The translations under genes were made by a program, and so were the position numbers. The notes below the pieces were generated by a model. The model was not told the DNA's origin. It saw only the letters and a list, made by a program, of their open reading frames with translations, and searched no databases. This document shows positions 36,888 to 45,465 of a DNA stretch of 64,000 nt, piece by piece. Within the stretch, counting starts at the first letter, position 1; every line of letters begins with the position of its first letter. Location of the stretch: the NCBI GenBank assembly GCA_014695195.1, contig JACJNW010000032.1, positions 186,001-250,000 on the forward strand, in the 5' to 3' direction. Source of the stretch: Cyanobacteria bacterium FACHB-DQ100. GTDB lineage: Bacteria > Cyanobacteriota > Cyanobacteriia > Leptolyngbyales > Leptolyngbyaceae.

Positions 36888-37364
36888 ATGGCAACTTGGA
36901 AACAATTTACAGCGGTATTATTGGGAGCCGCCATTTTGAGCAGCTTGTGCATTACTGCTGCTGAGGCAAAACCTAGCAAGGGCAAAAAAGGTGAACAATC
37001 GAATATAGTGCAGCCCACTACGTCTTCTACCCAAACCACCACAATTTCTTCTTTTTCTTCCGAACAACGAACCCAGTTGACAGCGCTGCTAAGTGGCAGA
37101 GTCGTGCGCAATGATGTTCTGAATGTCAGCACTCGCAATCTGGTCGCCAGCCAAATTTCTTCCCTGCCCCCTGGAATTCAAAAGCGGTTAGCTCGTGGGA
37201 AAGGCTTGCCCCCTGGCATTGCTAAAAAAGTAATTTTGCCCAGAACGGTTAACACATACCTCAATATTCCGGCTCAGTATGAGTTGGTTGTCATTGGATC
37301 TAATGTCGTCCTCTGCGATTCTGCGACAAAGATCGTAGTCGATTTGATCTCCCAATTCATTTAG
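36888..37364 (+). CDS. Secreted CigR/RcnB-like small protein
   Basis: 158 residues from the ATG at 36888, which follows GAGG by about 9 bases. A signal peptide (LLGAAILSSLCITAAEA) precedes a Ser/Thr linker and the segment LPPGIQKRLARGKGLPPGIAKK, the double LPPG-x-x-K/R-x-L-x-x-G motif of RcnB/CigR-type periplasmic proteins. The C-terminus YELVVIGSNVVLCD fits the same group. Function in this family is poorly known. A strong terminator follows. The 36557-36887 gap before it contains one IS-like end (GAGGATGTCTGAGAAGC near 36558). Confidence 0.72.
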   Translation: MATWKQFTAVLLGAAILSSLCITAAEAKPSKGKKGEQSNIVQPTTSSTQTTTISSFSSEQRTQLTALLSGRVVRNDVLNVSTRNLVASQISSLPPGIQKRLARGKGLPPGIAKKVILPRTVNTYLNIPAQYELVVIGSNVVLCDSATKIVVDLISQFI

Positions 37365-37417
37365 GGTTTGGCTCCCTGGATAAGCTATCCAAACTGATGG
37401 CTCTTTACGTGAACAAT

Positions 37418-37458
37418 AAAGCCAGATCGCTCTTTCCAGCGATCTGGCTGATTGTTTT
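37418..37458 (+). terminator. Terminator after the CigR-like gene
   Basis: AGCCAGATCGCT and AGCGATCTGGCT form a 12-bp perfect stem with a short TTTCC-type loop, followed by GATTGTTTT. Confidence 0.85.
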
Positions 37459-37459
37459 A

Positions 37460-37614
37460 GAGGATGTCTGAAAAGACTATCAAGCCAAACAACGTAGCAT
37501 CAATCGAATGTTCGCGACATAGAAAGGCTCTCAGAATGCTGTCGTGTTTTTGTTGTAATTGACAGCCTATCGTTTTGAGAGCTTTTCTATTTCATTGTCT
37601 TCTCAGACATTCTC
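37460..37614. mobile_element. Probable 155-bp MITE
   Basis: GAGGATGTCTGAAAAGAC at the left and the complement of GAGAATGTCTGAGAAGAC at the right make imperfect terminal inverted repeats. A nested inverted pair (GGCTCTCAGAA / TTTTGAGAGC) lies inside and there is no ORF. A lone related end occurs near 36558, and a fragment GAATGTCTGAGGATGTC lies at 56711. The parent IS is not in the window. Confidence 0.6.
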
Positions 37615-37666
37615 TGAGGAGCAAGGTTTTACCTTATTAATATAAAATAAATTGGCTAGAAACACG

Positions 37667-37891
37667 ATGACCGATCCTGAAATGCCAGGGAATGATCCGG
37701 CTGTTTATGCTGGAGAATTAGTGATCCAACCTGTTCAGCGTTGGACAAGAGAGCAGCAGCTTGCTTTATTAGATTGGCATCCAATGTTTACTGGAAGATG
37801 TCCTAATTGTGAGCGAACAATTCTGCAAACTCATCCAGCGCGGGTAAATTGGGATTGTGAGCAGTGTGGCTGGAAAGATGACTTAGTTTAG
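37667..37891 (+). CDS. Small zinc-ribbon protein
   Basis: 74 residues. CPNC (about residue 46) and CEQC (about 66) form a CxxC-CxxC zinc ribbon; the N-terminal half (QRWTREQQLALLDWHPMFTG) may be helical. I start at the ATG at 37667; a TTG 15 bases earlier is possible. Such proteins often bind DNA or other proteins; no family is named. Confidence 0.65.
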   Translation: MTDPEMPGNDPAVYAGELVIQPVQRWTREQQLALLDWHPMFTGRCPNCERTILQTHPARVNWDCEQCGWKDDLV

Positions 37892-38000
37892 ATGCATTCA
37901 TCTACGATCGCGCTTCTATCATTTCTTCTCAATCGACCAGCATACAAGTTGATGAATTTCAGGTTCATTGATTTATGCCATTCTTCTTCAGCTAGCCAAG

Positions 38001-38801
38001 TTAGACGCAATATCGTTCACCCCAATTCGGCTTTCTAGTATCCCGTCCAGGTTCTAGACACTGAAACGACTCGATTTTTCCACCTGGAAATACTCCAAAT
38101 GAGTCAACATTGCCTGTTCTCCACACTCCAAACGTCACCATTCCAGTTGAGCTACAGTTTTGAATAACTTTGGTAGCGACCGACTTTAAAAACTGAGGTG
38201 ATTCCATCAATGAGTGTGCGCTTCTCCCTTGAAAGAGAAAGCGGTACTCTACTGGTCGATTCTCTGGGTGATCAGAGTAATCGCTAGAGATGTCATGTGG
38301 CTCAGTAGAAATGACTTTCACGGATCGACCCGTCTCAAATTGTCTACGAGCATTTTCTAGTGCTGCCGTACATTTCCCAGATGAGTTTTCTGCTCTGAGT
38401 ACGACAGGCTTAGGAGATGAAGATCGCGACTCGCTTTTCTCAAGCTGCCAATGACGCAGAATTAGCCGACCTCCACCAACAGTGACAACAGCAAGTTTTC
38501 GACCATCTGCTGCGGCAAATTCAAACCGGCAAAATCCCATTCCTGTGCCAGAGCAACTGACCACTTCGTTGTAGCCCCGATCAAGAGCAGGTTCTATCCA
38601 ACTCCTTGAGCCTGCTTCACGTTGCAGAGGCGGAATCTCGATCGCTTGCCATCCTGCATTAATTAGAATCTCTCTTGCCTCTGAGTAATGCATTCCCTGT
38701 TTTAGACGCGGTACTTCTTGAGCTTGTACTGTTCCCTGTAAAGCTGTGATTACTCCAGCAAGAGTTCCAATGATCGAGAGGGCAATAGTTTTTGCGTTCA
38801 T
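38001..38801 (-). CDS. Secreted protein, unknown function
   Basis: 266 residues with a signal peptide (IALSIIGTLAGVITALQGTVQA). The first domain (about 30-120) has LKQGMHYSEAREILINAGWQ, the form seen in small secreted cyanobacterial domains; after a Ser/Pro linker a second domain has five or more Cys (KCTAALENARRQFETG, VIQNCSSTGMVTFGVWRTGN, FQCLEPG, RYCV). Probably periplasmic with disulfides. Not assigned to a characterised family. Confidence 0.7.
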   Translation of the reverse strand: MNAKTIALSIIGTLAGVITALQGTVQAQEVPRLKQGMHYSEAREILINAGWQAIEIPPLQREAGSRSWIEPALDRGYNEVVSCSGTGMGFCRFEFAAADGRKLAVVTVGGGRLILRHWQLEKSESRSSSPKPVVLRAENSSGKCTAALENARRQFETGRSVKVISTEPHDISSDYSDHPENRPVEYRFLFQGRSAHSLMESPQFLKSVATKVIQNCSSTGMVTFGVWRTGNVDSFGVFPGGKIESFQCLEPGRDTRKPNWGERYCV

Positions 38802-38942
38802 TTGATGGCAAAGCCAAAATTCTAATTAGTGTTCTTAGAGGCTACAGAATTCCTGTCCTCACATTTCATTGTTTGAAGATCACTTCATGGAGAAATCTCT
38901 GTACCATCGAAATTATTTACGGAAAATGAAGCAGCATTAGTA

Positions 38943-41132
38943 TTAAATTCCTGGTAATGCCAATTGCTCTTCTTCAGCCCCCAAATCTCGTTTAGGAACA
39001 CGCTTAAATACAAAGGAGAAGGTATCTCCACTGCTAATCACCTGGGTCATCTCCTCATACATTGGGTAGTGACCACTTCCACTAAGTGTTGCCCATCCCC
39101 TAGAACGGGTTAACGCAGTGAAGACCTGGTTTCGGAGAGTTATATTGCTCTCGTCCTTAGCTACTTGGTCGAAGCCCACAACATAAACTACATCAGCTTC
39201 ATTACCCTTAGCTCTGTGAATCCGAGATACAGTCACCGCTCCTTCACACCAAAATTTATTTGGATCAATATTGGGATATCTGGGCTTGAGAACATTCGCC
39301 GTGAGCGCACTGGGAATAAAGATGTTTAATCCTTGCTTCATTAAGAAGCCTGCTACGTGATTTTCTAATTCCATAGCCTCGAAAGTAGAACCCAGCACAA
39401 CAACTAGGATGTTGCGGCTAGGCTGCAGCCCCTCATTCTTCAAGTTGCTATGAATGTTTGCAGCAAGAGCGCTTAATTCTTCTTGCCGAGAGTGATAAGT
39501 TTGAAACTCCAGAACTGGTCCTCCCCAGAGGTAGGGAATAAGGTTGGGAGAATTTTCTGGAGGACGATGAATTGTGACTTGCTGACCTGGAATAAATTTA
39601 CCTGTTACCTTGTAACCGATCGCATTCCAGTCTTTTTGTGTTGTTAATCCAGACAGCATTCCATCAGGGCGCAGTAACCCCATTCCAATAGCATGAGCAG
39701 ATGTCAAAATTGAGCCAGGAGTCCGATAGCATCGGTGCATAATTTCACTCTTTTTAATGCCACCAGCATGTGCTCCTGTCACAAGGTTGGTCAACTTCTC
39801 TCCCAGCAATTCCTTGGCTTGGGGAATCTTGAGATTGTCTAGACTCTGCGCTTCATCATACGCCCAAATAAGTCTGCGTTGTTCTGGTTGAGCTGGATCA
39901 ACAGGGTGCAGAGTTTGGTAAGCCATCCAGTAAAAAGGCTGCTTTCCTTCAATTTTCAGGTCATCATCAACAACTAAATCTTGTCCCTCATCAATTAAGA
40001 TGGCATCAAATATTGGCTTGATCTCTACAGTTTCTAGTAAAGTTCGACATACATCTGCGAGAGCCTCATTCGGTTTCTTCCTGTCACTGTTTAAGGGGGT
40101 TAAACGTTTGACATTATGTGCTTTACAGATCTCTCCATAGAGTCCGGCTTGGTCTTTAGCTCCCCAAGCATGTAATACTCTGAGTTTAGAAGTGTTGGAG
40201 TCATATTGAACGTCTCCTCCACTAAAATGCCGTAACCATTTGTCTACCTGCTCAATGATCTGACTATACAAGCTGCGTGTGAAGAAGACCAAAGCAATAT
40301 TCCAATCAGGGTGCTTCAAGTGCATATGTGCAGCTTTTTGGCACAGCAACACGGTCTTGCCAGAACCAGCAATCCCACGAATTCTCTGCGGGCCAGGAGG
40401 AATCTCTTTACCAATATGCTCCTGTTGTAAATCGAGATCATACAGCTTTTCGCGCAATGTGCTGACAACACTGGAGCGGGTTTTTTCAAGAGTAATTGTT
40501 GTGTAGGTAGGTTTTCGATAAACTGGAGTGCCAGCCAAAACTCCAAGCAGCAACTCCCATTGCTCAGTATCTAGAGCTTTTCCTGTCATAAGTGGAGGAG
40601 TATGCTGAATACGCCTCAATATACTGACATCTCCCAAGTCGTTCTTGAAGAGAATAGGTGGACAACTAGGCAGTCGATCCAAACCTTTTTGCTGCCACTC
40701 CTTCTCAGTAATTAGCGGGAGTGCCACTAAAGCTCTTCCATAGACTTGGCGACGAATACCAGGTTCTCGATCGCAATACCCTAGAATTGAAAAGAGTTGA
40801 TTTTCAGCTTGTTGGTAAGGGTTGCCTTGAGACTGGTAGAAATTCTGGAATTGCCACTGATGCCCGTTAATAGCTGAGATTTGATCGATTGTGATTGATT
40901 TCACCTCAATCACCGTTAACCCCAACTCAAAATCAGCAATTAAAATATCCGGCTCTTTTCGTGTTTCTCCTGTATTAGAGAAGATGGGGTATCTCCAATA
41001 TGCAATACAGTCACGACTGGAAAAAGCACTGCGAACAGCATCCCAAACTTGTTGTTCAGCTTTTTCTCCGTTCTTATTGAGCGGTTCAGTCGTAATGAAT
41101 TTACGTCCTTGATCCCCATCATTAACAGGCAT
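38943..41132 (-). CDS. NERD nuclease - UvrD/REP-like helicase fusion
   Basis: About 729 residues. The N-terminal NERD-type PD-(D/E)xK domain has GEKAEQQVW, then EPDILIADFELGLTVIEVKS with the Asp and Glu-x-Lys. The SF1 helicase part has Walker A GIAGSGKTVLL (about 250), Walker B ILIDEGQDL (about 376), a late SRIHRAKGNEADVVYVVG motif (motif V) and motif VI FTALTRSRGWATLSG. Nuclease-helicase fusions of this kind are frequent in defence islands and in mobile elements. I start at the ATG at 41132; a GTG 18 bases earlier is possible. It stands alone. Confidence 0.88.
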   Translation of the reverse strand: MPVNDGDQGRKFITTEPLNKNGEKAEQQVWDAVRSAFSSRDCIAYWRYPIFSNTGETRKEPDILIADFELGLTVIEVKSITIDQISAINGHQWQFQNFYQSQGNPYQQAENQLFSILGYCDREPGIRRQVYGRALVALPLITEKEWQQKGLDRLPSCPPILFKNDLGDVSILRRIQHTPPLMTGKALDTEQWELLLGVLAGTPVYRKPTYTTITLEKTRSSVVSTLREKLYDLDLQQEHIGKEIPPGPQRIRGIAGSGKTVLLCQKAAHMHLKHPDWNIALVFFTRSLYSQIIEQVDKWLRHFSGGDVQYDSNTSKLRVLHAWGAKDQAGLYGEICKAHNVKRLTPLNSDRKKPNEALADVCRTLLETVEIKPIFDAILIDEGQDLVVDDDLKIEGKQPFYWMAYQTLHPVDPAQPEQRRLIWAYDEAQSLDNLKIPQAKELLGEKLTNLVTGAHAGGIKKSEIMHRCYRTPGSILTSAHAIGMGLLRPDGMLSGLTTQKDWNAIGYKVTGKFIPGQQVTIHRPPENSPNLIPYLWGGPVLEFQTYHSRQEELSALAANIHSNLKNEGLQPSRNILVVVLGSTFEAMELENHVAGFLMKQGLNIFIPSALTANVLKPRYPNIDPNKFWCEGAVTVSRIHRAKGNEADVVYVVGFDQVAKDESNITLRNQVFTALTRSRGWATLSGSGHYPMYEEMTQVISSGDTFSFVFKRVPKRDLGAEEEQLALPGI

Positions 41133-41224
41133 AAAACTACTACCACACACTTATTCCGGTAGTGTGACAGATTTAACCTCAATTGGCACGCGAATTTTTA
41201 TTACTTTCATTTATATCTGGAAAA

Positions 41225-41506
41225 CTATGAAGATATTCTCAATTTTTGCCCAACTTCTATGGTTTCGGGATGAAGTGAACCGACTTGACAGTTGAATCTT
41301 CCGTCTAAGTAAGCGTAGATTCTTTCACTGCCATGAAAGTAAAGACTGATACCTTGACTATGTTGTTGGACTAAAACAATTTGGCTTTGCTGCTGAGGTT
41401 CGAGGAGAAAATTCATCCACTCAGCAATATCTTTAAATGGTAGATACAATCGTCCCAGACGTACTCCATCACAAACTTCTATAACGAATTCAGGCTCTGC
41501 AAACAT
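41225..41506 (-). CDS. Small protein, unknown function
   Basis: 93 residues (MFAEPEFVIEVCDGVRLGRLYL in part), apparently beta-rich with IVLVQQHSQGISLYF and RIYAYLDGRFNC. I start at the ATG at 41506. No family recognised. The 41507-42017 gap above it shows only short spurious frames. Confidence 0.5.
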   Translation of the reverse strand: MFAEPEFVIEVCDGVRLGRLYLPFKDIAEWMNFLLEPQQQSQIVLVQQHSQGISLYFHGSERIYAYLDGRFNCQVGSLHPETIEVGQKLRISS

Positions 41507-42017
41507 ATGAACTACCAATCGACAGATATAGTATATATGAACTGATTAAAGTATTCAACCAGCAAGAGACAGAGGGATTGTAGAAATCTTTCAATAATTG
41601 CGACAAACAGTACCGATCCACTGCATCGATGCTGCAGGGATGATCATTCTTAGCCAACTTTACAGGGAAGTAATACACAGTGCCGTTCAACTCATTGAAT
41701 ACTGGGGAACTCTGGGATCACAATCCATTTATTCAGGCTGTCCCGCTTCTATCAATAAACGATGTCGAACTTATCCTGGAAAGAAATTCTAAAGTCTCAA
41801 CAGCAAGATTTTATTGAGCGATTCAAGATCAGATACAGCAAATATGAAATACGGGAAGCCATTGATTTAAGCTGTGCGACTTAAAGAAGAACTTATTGCT
41901 TACCTTATTGTTTCAGTGAGGTAATCAGAATTAATCTTGCAGAATCCGAAATCACTTTTGACTCACCTTGAAAGCAGAGCCATACTCATTTAGCCAGATT
42001 GGAGTTTATACAGAGAT

Positions 42018-42476
42018 ATGACTGGAACTAGAGAAAGAGCTAACTCATCCTTGGATGGCAATGTCGGCCAAGAGCGATATGAACTGTATAAATCAGCATT
42101 CACTTGGATCAAAGAGGCAATTGATAATGGTTATTACTTAGAGGCAATCAGTATTGTTGAGAGCCTCATATGCGATCGCCTGGAAAGTCATGTATCTGTT
42201 CTTCTCAATAAAGACTTCGGTTTCAAGACATTGGGTACATTAATTAACGCCATAAAGCAGCATGAGACAGATCCTAGTCTACGTTCCCTCATTCTTGATG
42301 AGCTTGATGAATGGAGAAAAGCTAGAAATAGAGCAGCACATGAGATGGTCAAAATAGAAGCTGGCAAGCAAATTAGTTGGAGTGAAAGGGTAAAAATAAA
42401 TGAATTAACAGCAAAAGAAGGTTTAGCACTTTTACGTAAGATTGATCGCCAAGTGAGAGTGCTGCGTACTAAGTAA
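42018..42476 (+). CDS. HEPN-domain protein
   Basis: 152 residues, all helical. ERYELYKSAFTWIKEAIDNGYYLEAISIVESLI is a HEPN first helix pair, and EWRKARNRAAHEM contains the R-x4-H motif (Arg103, His108) of the HEPN RNase site. Related proteins act as toxins, often with a MNT nucleotidyltransferase antitoxin, or as domains in defence systems. No MNT partner is adjacent. A hairpin (GATAAAAGG...CCTTTTATC, 42545-42579) ends the unit. Confidence 0.72.
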   Translation: MTGTRERANSSLDGNVGQERYELYKSAFTWIKEAIDNGYYLEAISIVESLICDRLESHVSVLLNKDFGFKTLGTLINAIKQHETDPSLRSLILDELDEWRKARNRAAHEMVKIEAGKQISWSERVKINELTAKEGLALLRKIDRQVRVLRTK

Positions 42477-42544
42477 GTTTACTAGAAATGGCAGAGCTAG
42501 ATTAGTTTGTCGATTTATATTCCTGAACAGCTAGGGTATTTGTA

Positions 42545-42579
42545 GATAAAAGGCGTTCTTTCTGAGAACCCCTTTTATC
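42545..42579. terminator. Hairpin between convergent genes
   Basis: GATAAAAGG and CCTTTTATC flank a loop containing a second small inverted repeat (GTTCT/AGAAC). It separates the HEPN gene from the small minus-strand gene. Confidence 0.6.
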
Positions 42580-42588
42580 TCTAAATTA

Positions 42589-42798
42589 TCAACCTTCAAT
42601 TTCTTCAATTACCGAAAAGTATCTGCCCTTCCACACTAGTGTGGCTAGTTTGCCACCAACGTTTTTAAGAGCATAAATTCCATCTTCTTGCCATCCTGAT
42701 GAGCTTGATGACGGATAAGAGAATATCAATCCTTTCCGATCGCAATATCTTTGATAAGCCTTGGATGCAAGAGCAAATATTTTAGATTCATTTAACAT
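42589..42798 (-). CDS. Small hypothetical protein
   Basis: 69 residues, MLNESKIFALASKAYQRYC with a Ser-rich loop and a C-terminal GGKLATLVWKGRYFSVIEE. It looks like a small conserved cyanobacterial hypothetical protein; no function can be named. Confidence 0.5.
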   Translation of the reverse strand: MLNESKIFALASKAYQRYCDRKGLIFSYPSSSSSGWQEDGIYALKNVGGKLATLVWKGRYFSVIEEIEG

Positions 42799-43013
42799 AA
42801 TTTATTTCTGCTTTTAGTTTCTAGTTATTAGCTTCAATTAAATTTAGTGCGATTGTAATGCAGAATTATTCAGACAGATCACAAAGTCTCGAAAAAAGCC
42901 CCGCCTTTTTTAGACAGAGCTGAAGATGATTTAGTTGATCGAGAATTATACCTTCCCAAATGAGCGGTGGGCATCAGGGCTAAGTAGATTCGTCGTACTT
43001 TATTTACATAGAT

Positions 43014-43778
43014 CTACGCTGATTGCTTACAGACTAAAGGTGTAACTTTCCTCTGCTCCATCAGATTTGCTCTGAATGCCCATTCAACTGCTTTTAACGG
43101 ATCGGTGTTCTTTTGAGAGATTAATTTCATTGCTAAATTCTCAATACGTTCTACATCCAGTAAATCTTGAGTGCTCATTAAATCTCTTACTTTTTCTTGG
43201 AAAGTGCAGGACAAAATAGCTTGTAGTTTTTTATTGTCTGCTCCAAATAAAAGACGATATAGTTTATTGGTTGTATTGGAGTAGAGCCATTTAGCTTGAT
43301 TAGTTCCTTGAAGCTTATTACGATCGATATACTCAGCGATTTCATCCTGGAGTGTCTTGCGGGTTGATTTACTTGCTTGACGTACTTTAAGATATCCTTG
43401 TCTTGCTTGTTTATCTAACTCTCTACCAGCAGCATCGCAAAACAACTGCTTTAAACTCAGTCCAATTAAATCTCTGGACATACCGATCGCTTTTTGATTT
43501 CCTTTGAGTGCGAGTTCAAATAAAAGCTTCTCAAACATCACTAAGGAAATGGCATTAACAGGCTTAGGATTTAGGGAAGTTTGGATCTTGTCGAACTGAA
43601 AACCGTTTCCCAATAAGCGTTTGATATCTCTTGAAGCTTGGTTCTTGTCGAACTGGAATTGCTCAGCAACTTGAGAAGCGGCAACGTAGAAGTCTTGCTC
43701 TACAGCTTCATTCTCTAGACCTTCGATAGACAAATAACCAACCGGAACCGGAAAAATGCGAGCTTTGATAGTTGTCAT
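43014..43778 (-). CDS. Possible phage-type antirepressor-like protein
   Basis: 254 residues. The N-terminal 85 residues (FYVAASQVAEQFQFDKNQASRDIKRLL ... FDKIQTSLNPKPVNAISLVMFEKLLFELALKGN, in parts) read like the HTH-bearing N-terminal domain of phage antirepressor/Bro-type proteins. The rest is helical with DEIAEYIDRNKL and WLYSNTTNKLYRLLFG. Function unproven; a regulator of element replication or excision is plausible given its position between small DNA-binding genes. Confidence 0.5.
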   Translation of the reverse strand: MTTIKARIFPVPVGYLSIEGLENEAVEQDFYVAASQVAEQFQFDKNQASRDIKRLLGNGFQFDKIQTSLNPKPVNAISLVMFEKLLFELALKGNQKAIGMSRDLIGLSLKQLFCDAAGRELDKQARQGYLKVRQASKSTRKTLQDEIAEYIDRNKLQGTNQAKWLYSNTTNKLYRLLFGADNKKLQAILSCTFQEKVRDLMSTQDLLDVERIENLAMKLISQKNTDPLKAVEWAFRANLMEQRKVTPLVCKQSA

Positions 43779-43848
43779 AGGTTAAAGACAGATAAATTTA
43801 CTAAATTCAATTAAATGTATGAGGCAAGTTCTTTTTAGAGCCTGCTTT

Positions 43849-43992
43849 TTATTTACCGTGTTTTATTAGAAACTCTTCAACGGCGCGAACAATGATCCAA
43901 TTCACTTTTCGCTCTTGCTCTAAAGATAATTTCTCCATTCTTTCAAGTTGACCTTCTTGAAATCTTACAGACTTAGAAGAAACTTTATTCAT
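43849..43992 (-). CDS. Tiny ribbon-helix-helix-like protein
   Basis: 47 residues: SSKSVRFQEGQLERMEKLSLEQERKVNWIIVRAVEEFL in parts. A strand (SVRFQE) followed by two helices, with WIIVRAVEEFL as the second, matches the CopG/Arc fold. It lies about 70 bases upstream of the antirepressor-like gene on the same strand, so the two may form an operon. Confidence 0.6.
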   Translation of the reverse strand: MNKVSSKSVRFQEGQLERMEKLSLEQERKVNWIIVRAVEEFLIKHGK

Positions 43993-45161
43993 AATTAGAA
44001 GTATCACTAAGTAATACTCTTTTAATATAAACTACATTTCCAAAGATGTGTAATGTGTTATCTAATTAATTTCGATTTTTAACTTAAAGAGGCTGTGACC
44101 TAGATAAAGAATTAATCAATGACTTCTATTCACTTCGAGATTAATTACGCGCCTTATCTTCAACTGATAAGTTCTGATTCTCAGGATACTTTGGTATCAG
44201 TCTTGATTAAGATCCATCAGGTGCGATCGCATTTCATACATTTCTAACTGGAGTGGAGATTCTAAAGCGGCGACTGTTTTCTGGAATCAGGTCTCGTAGG
44301 ATACACTGATATTTTTATAAGGTGATGCCCCCTAGCCTGTGCAAGTCAATTAATTTTCCAGCATTGATTAACCAATTCCTGAGACAAGAAACTTTTAATT
44401 AGAAGCCAGAATCATTCGATTCGATTTGAAATCCAAGCGAATGATTTGCTTCAAAACTGATTGCAGAAATTGTAAAAATTGCAGAAACTCTCAGTTTGAT
44501 AGGAATAAATACGAAAAATCACCTGTTTGAGCAAGAATATCTAGCGTCTAAAATCGTCTACAAGCTGCGTTGGAGCGCTTGTTGGTGTGATTCATCCTCC
44601 GGTATCTGAGAGTTTTATGCTTATGGGCAACTAAAAATACTTCTGTGATGGAGAAGTATTTTATGGAGCGCTTGATTTTACTGGGCTTGAGGATATCGGA
44701 AATAACCAGGCATCCTTTTACTTGAACTGAGCGATCGGCCTACTGAAGGTCAGAAGAGTCAGAACATTCAATTAAAAAGCAGGCGGGCATTCACTCCGAC
44801 CTGGTTTACTTGATGATTTAGTTGTTAGATCCTAATTAATTTAGAATGCGCTCTCTCAGAAAAGTATTTCTCCTATCAATGATATTTCTATCTACAGCAA
44901 GGTCGATTGATCATCAAAGCTCAGATTAGTCTTCAGTAATTTATGGAAGAAGCGAATTTATTTAACTTCCACTTCTTTATCTAATCTATTTGCGATTTGC
45001 ACAGCTCTTGCAGATCGATTTTGCAATAATCAAGTTGGCGGTGAGTTTTGTCCTTCTTACCGCTTTTCCAAAAACGAACAAGGAATTATTTAATTTGCTC
45101 ATTTCATTCCAGGTTATTTGTGTTATTAAGAAGAAGAAAGAAGAATAAAAGAGATTTAAAT
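43993..45161. other. AT-rich gap without a recognised gene
   Basis: About 1.2 kb lies between the divergent minus-strand regulators and the plus-strand replication unit. It probably contains promoters for both. No long ORF, tRNA or strong repeat was seen. It may be a regulatory switch region as in temperate elements. Confidence 0.4.
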
Positions 45162-45347
45162 ATGATCCCTAATGATTTGATTAGTACAAGGGAAGCCAGA
45201 GTAATTCTAGCTGTTCGCACAGTTGAAGCTGTTAGATATTACGTCAATACAGGTAAGCTGCGCGGATTTAAGAATCAACGAGGTTATATGTTTGTGAGTA
45301 AAGCTGAGGTTGAAGTGTTGAAGCGCGGCTCATTTACTCAAGTGTGA
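45162..45347 (+). CDS. Excisionase/AlpA-like helix-turn-helix protein
   Basis: 61 residues. LISTREARVILAVRTVEAVRYYVNTGKLRGFKNQRGYMFVSKAEVE (in parts) is the winged-helix form of Xis/AlpA/MerR-type small binders: HTH, then a wing with GKL-x-G-x-K. In integrative elements such proteins steer excision or activate replication genes. The start at 45162 is chosen because the upstream extension is not protein-like. It precedes the VapE gene by 118 bases, with an AACCCG/CGGGTT hairpin between (45398-45429). Confidence 0.72.
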   Translation: MIPNDLISTREARVILAVRTVEAVRYYVNTGKLRGFKNQRGYMFVSKAEVEVLKRGSFTQV

Positions 45348-45397
45348 TCTCTCGCCTACGAATCGAATAAAAAAATCTGAATTAATTGAAAAGCAAG

Positions 45398-45429
45398 AAC
45401 CCGGCCACTCTGCAAAGTGAATCGGGTTC
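45398..45429 (+). promoter_or_regulatory. Hairpin between HTH gene and primase-helicase gene
   Basis: GAACCCG and CGGGTTC enclose a loop with a second small pair (CACT/AGTG). No long T run follows on the plus strand, so it may be an attenuator or an operator rather than a simple terminator. Confidence 0.5.
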
Positions 45430-45465
45430 GAAATTAAAAAATATTAAAAAGGACTGAATTAAATA

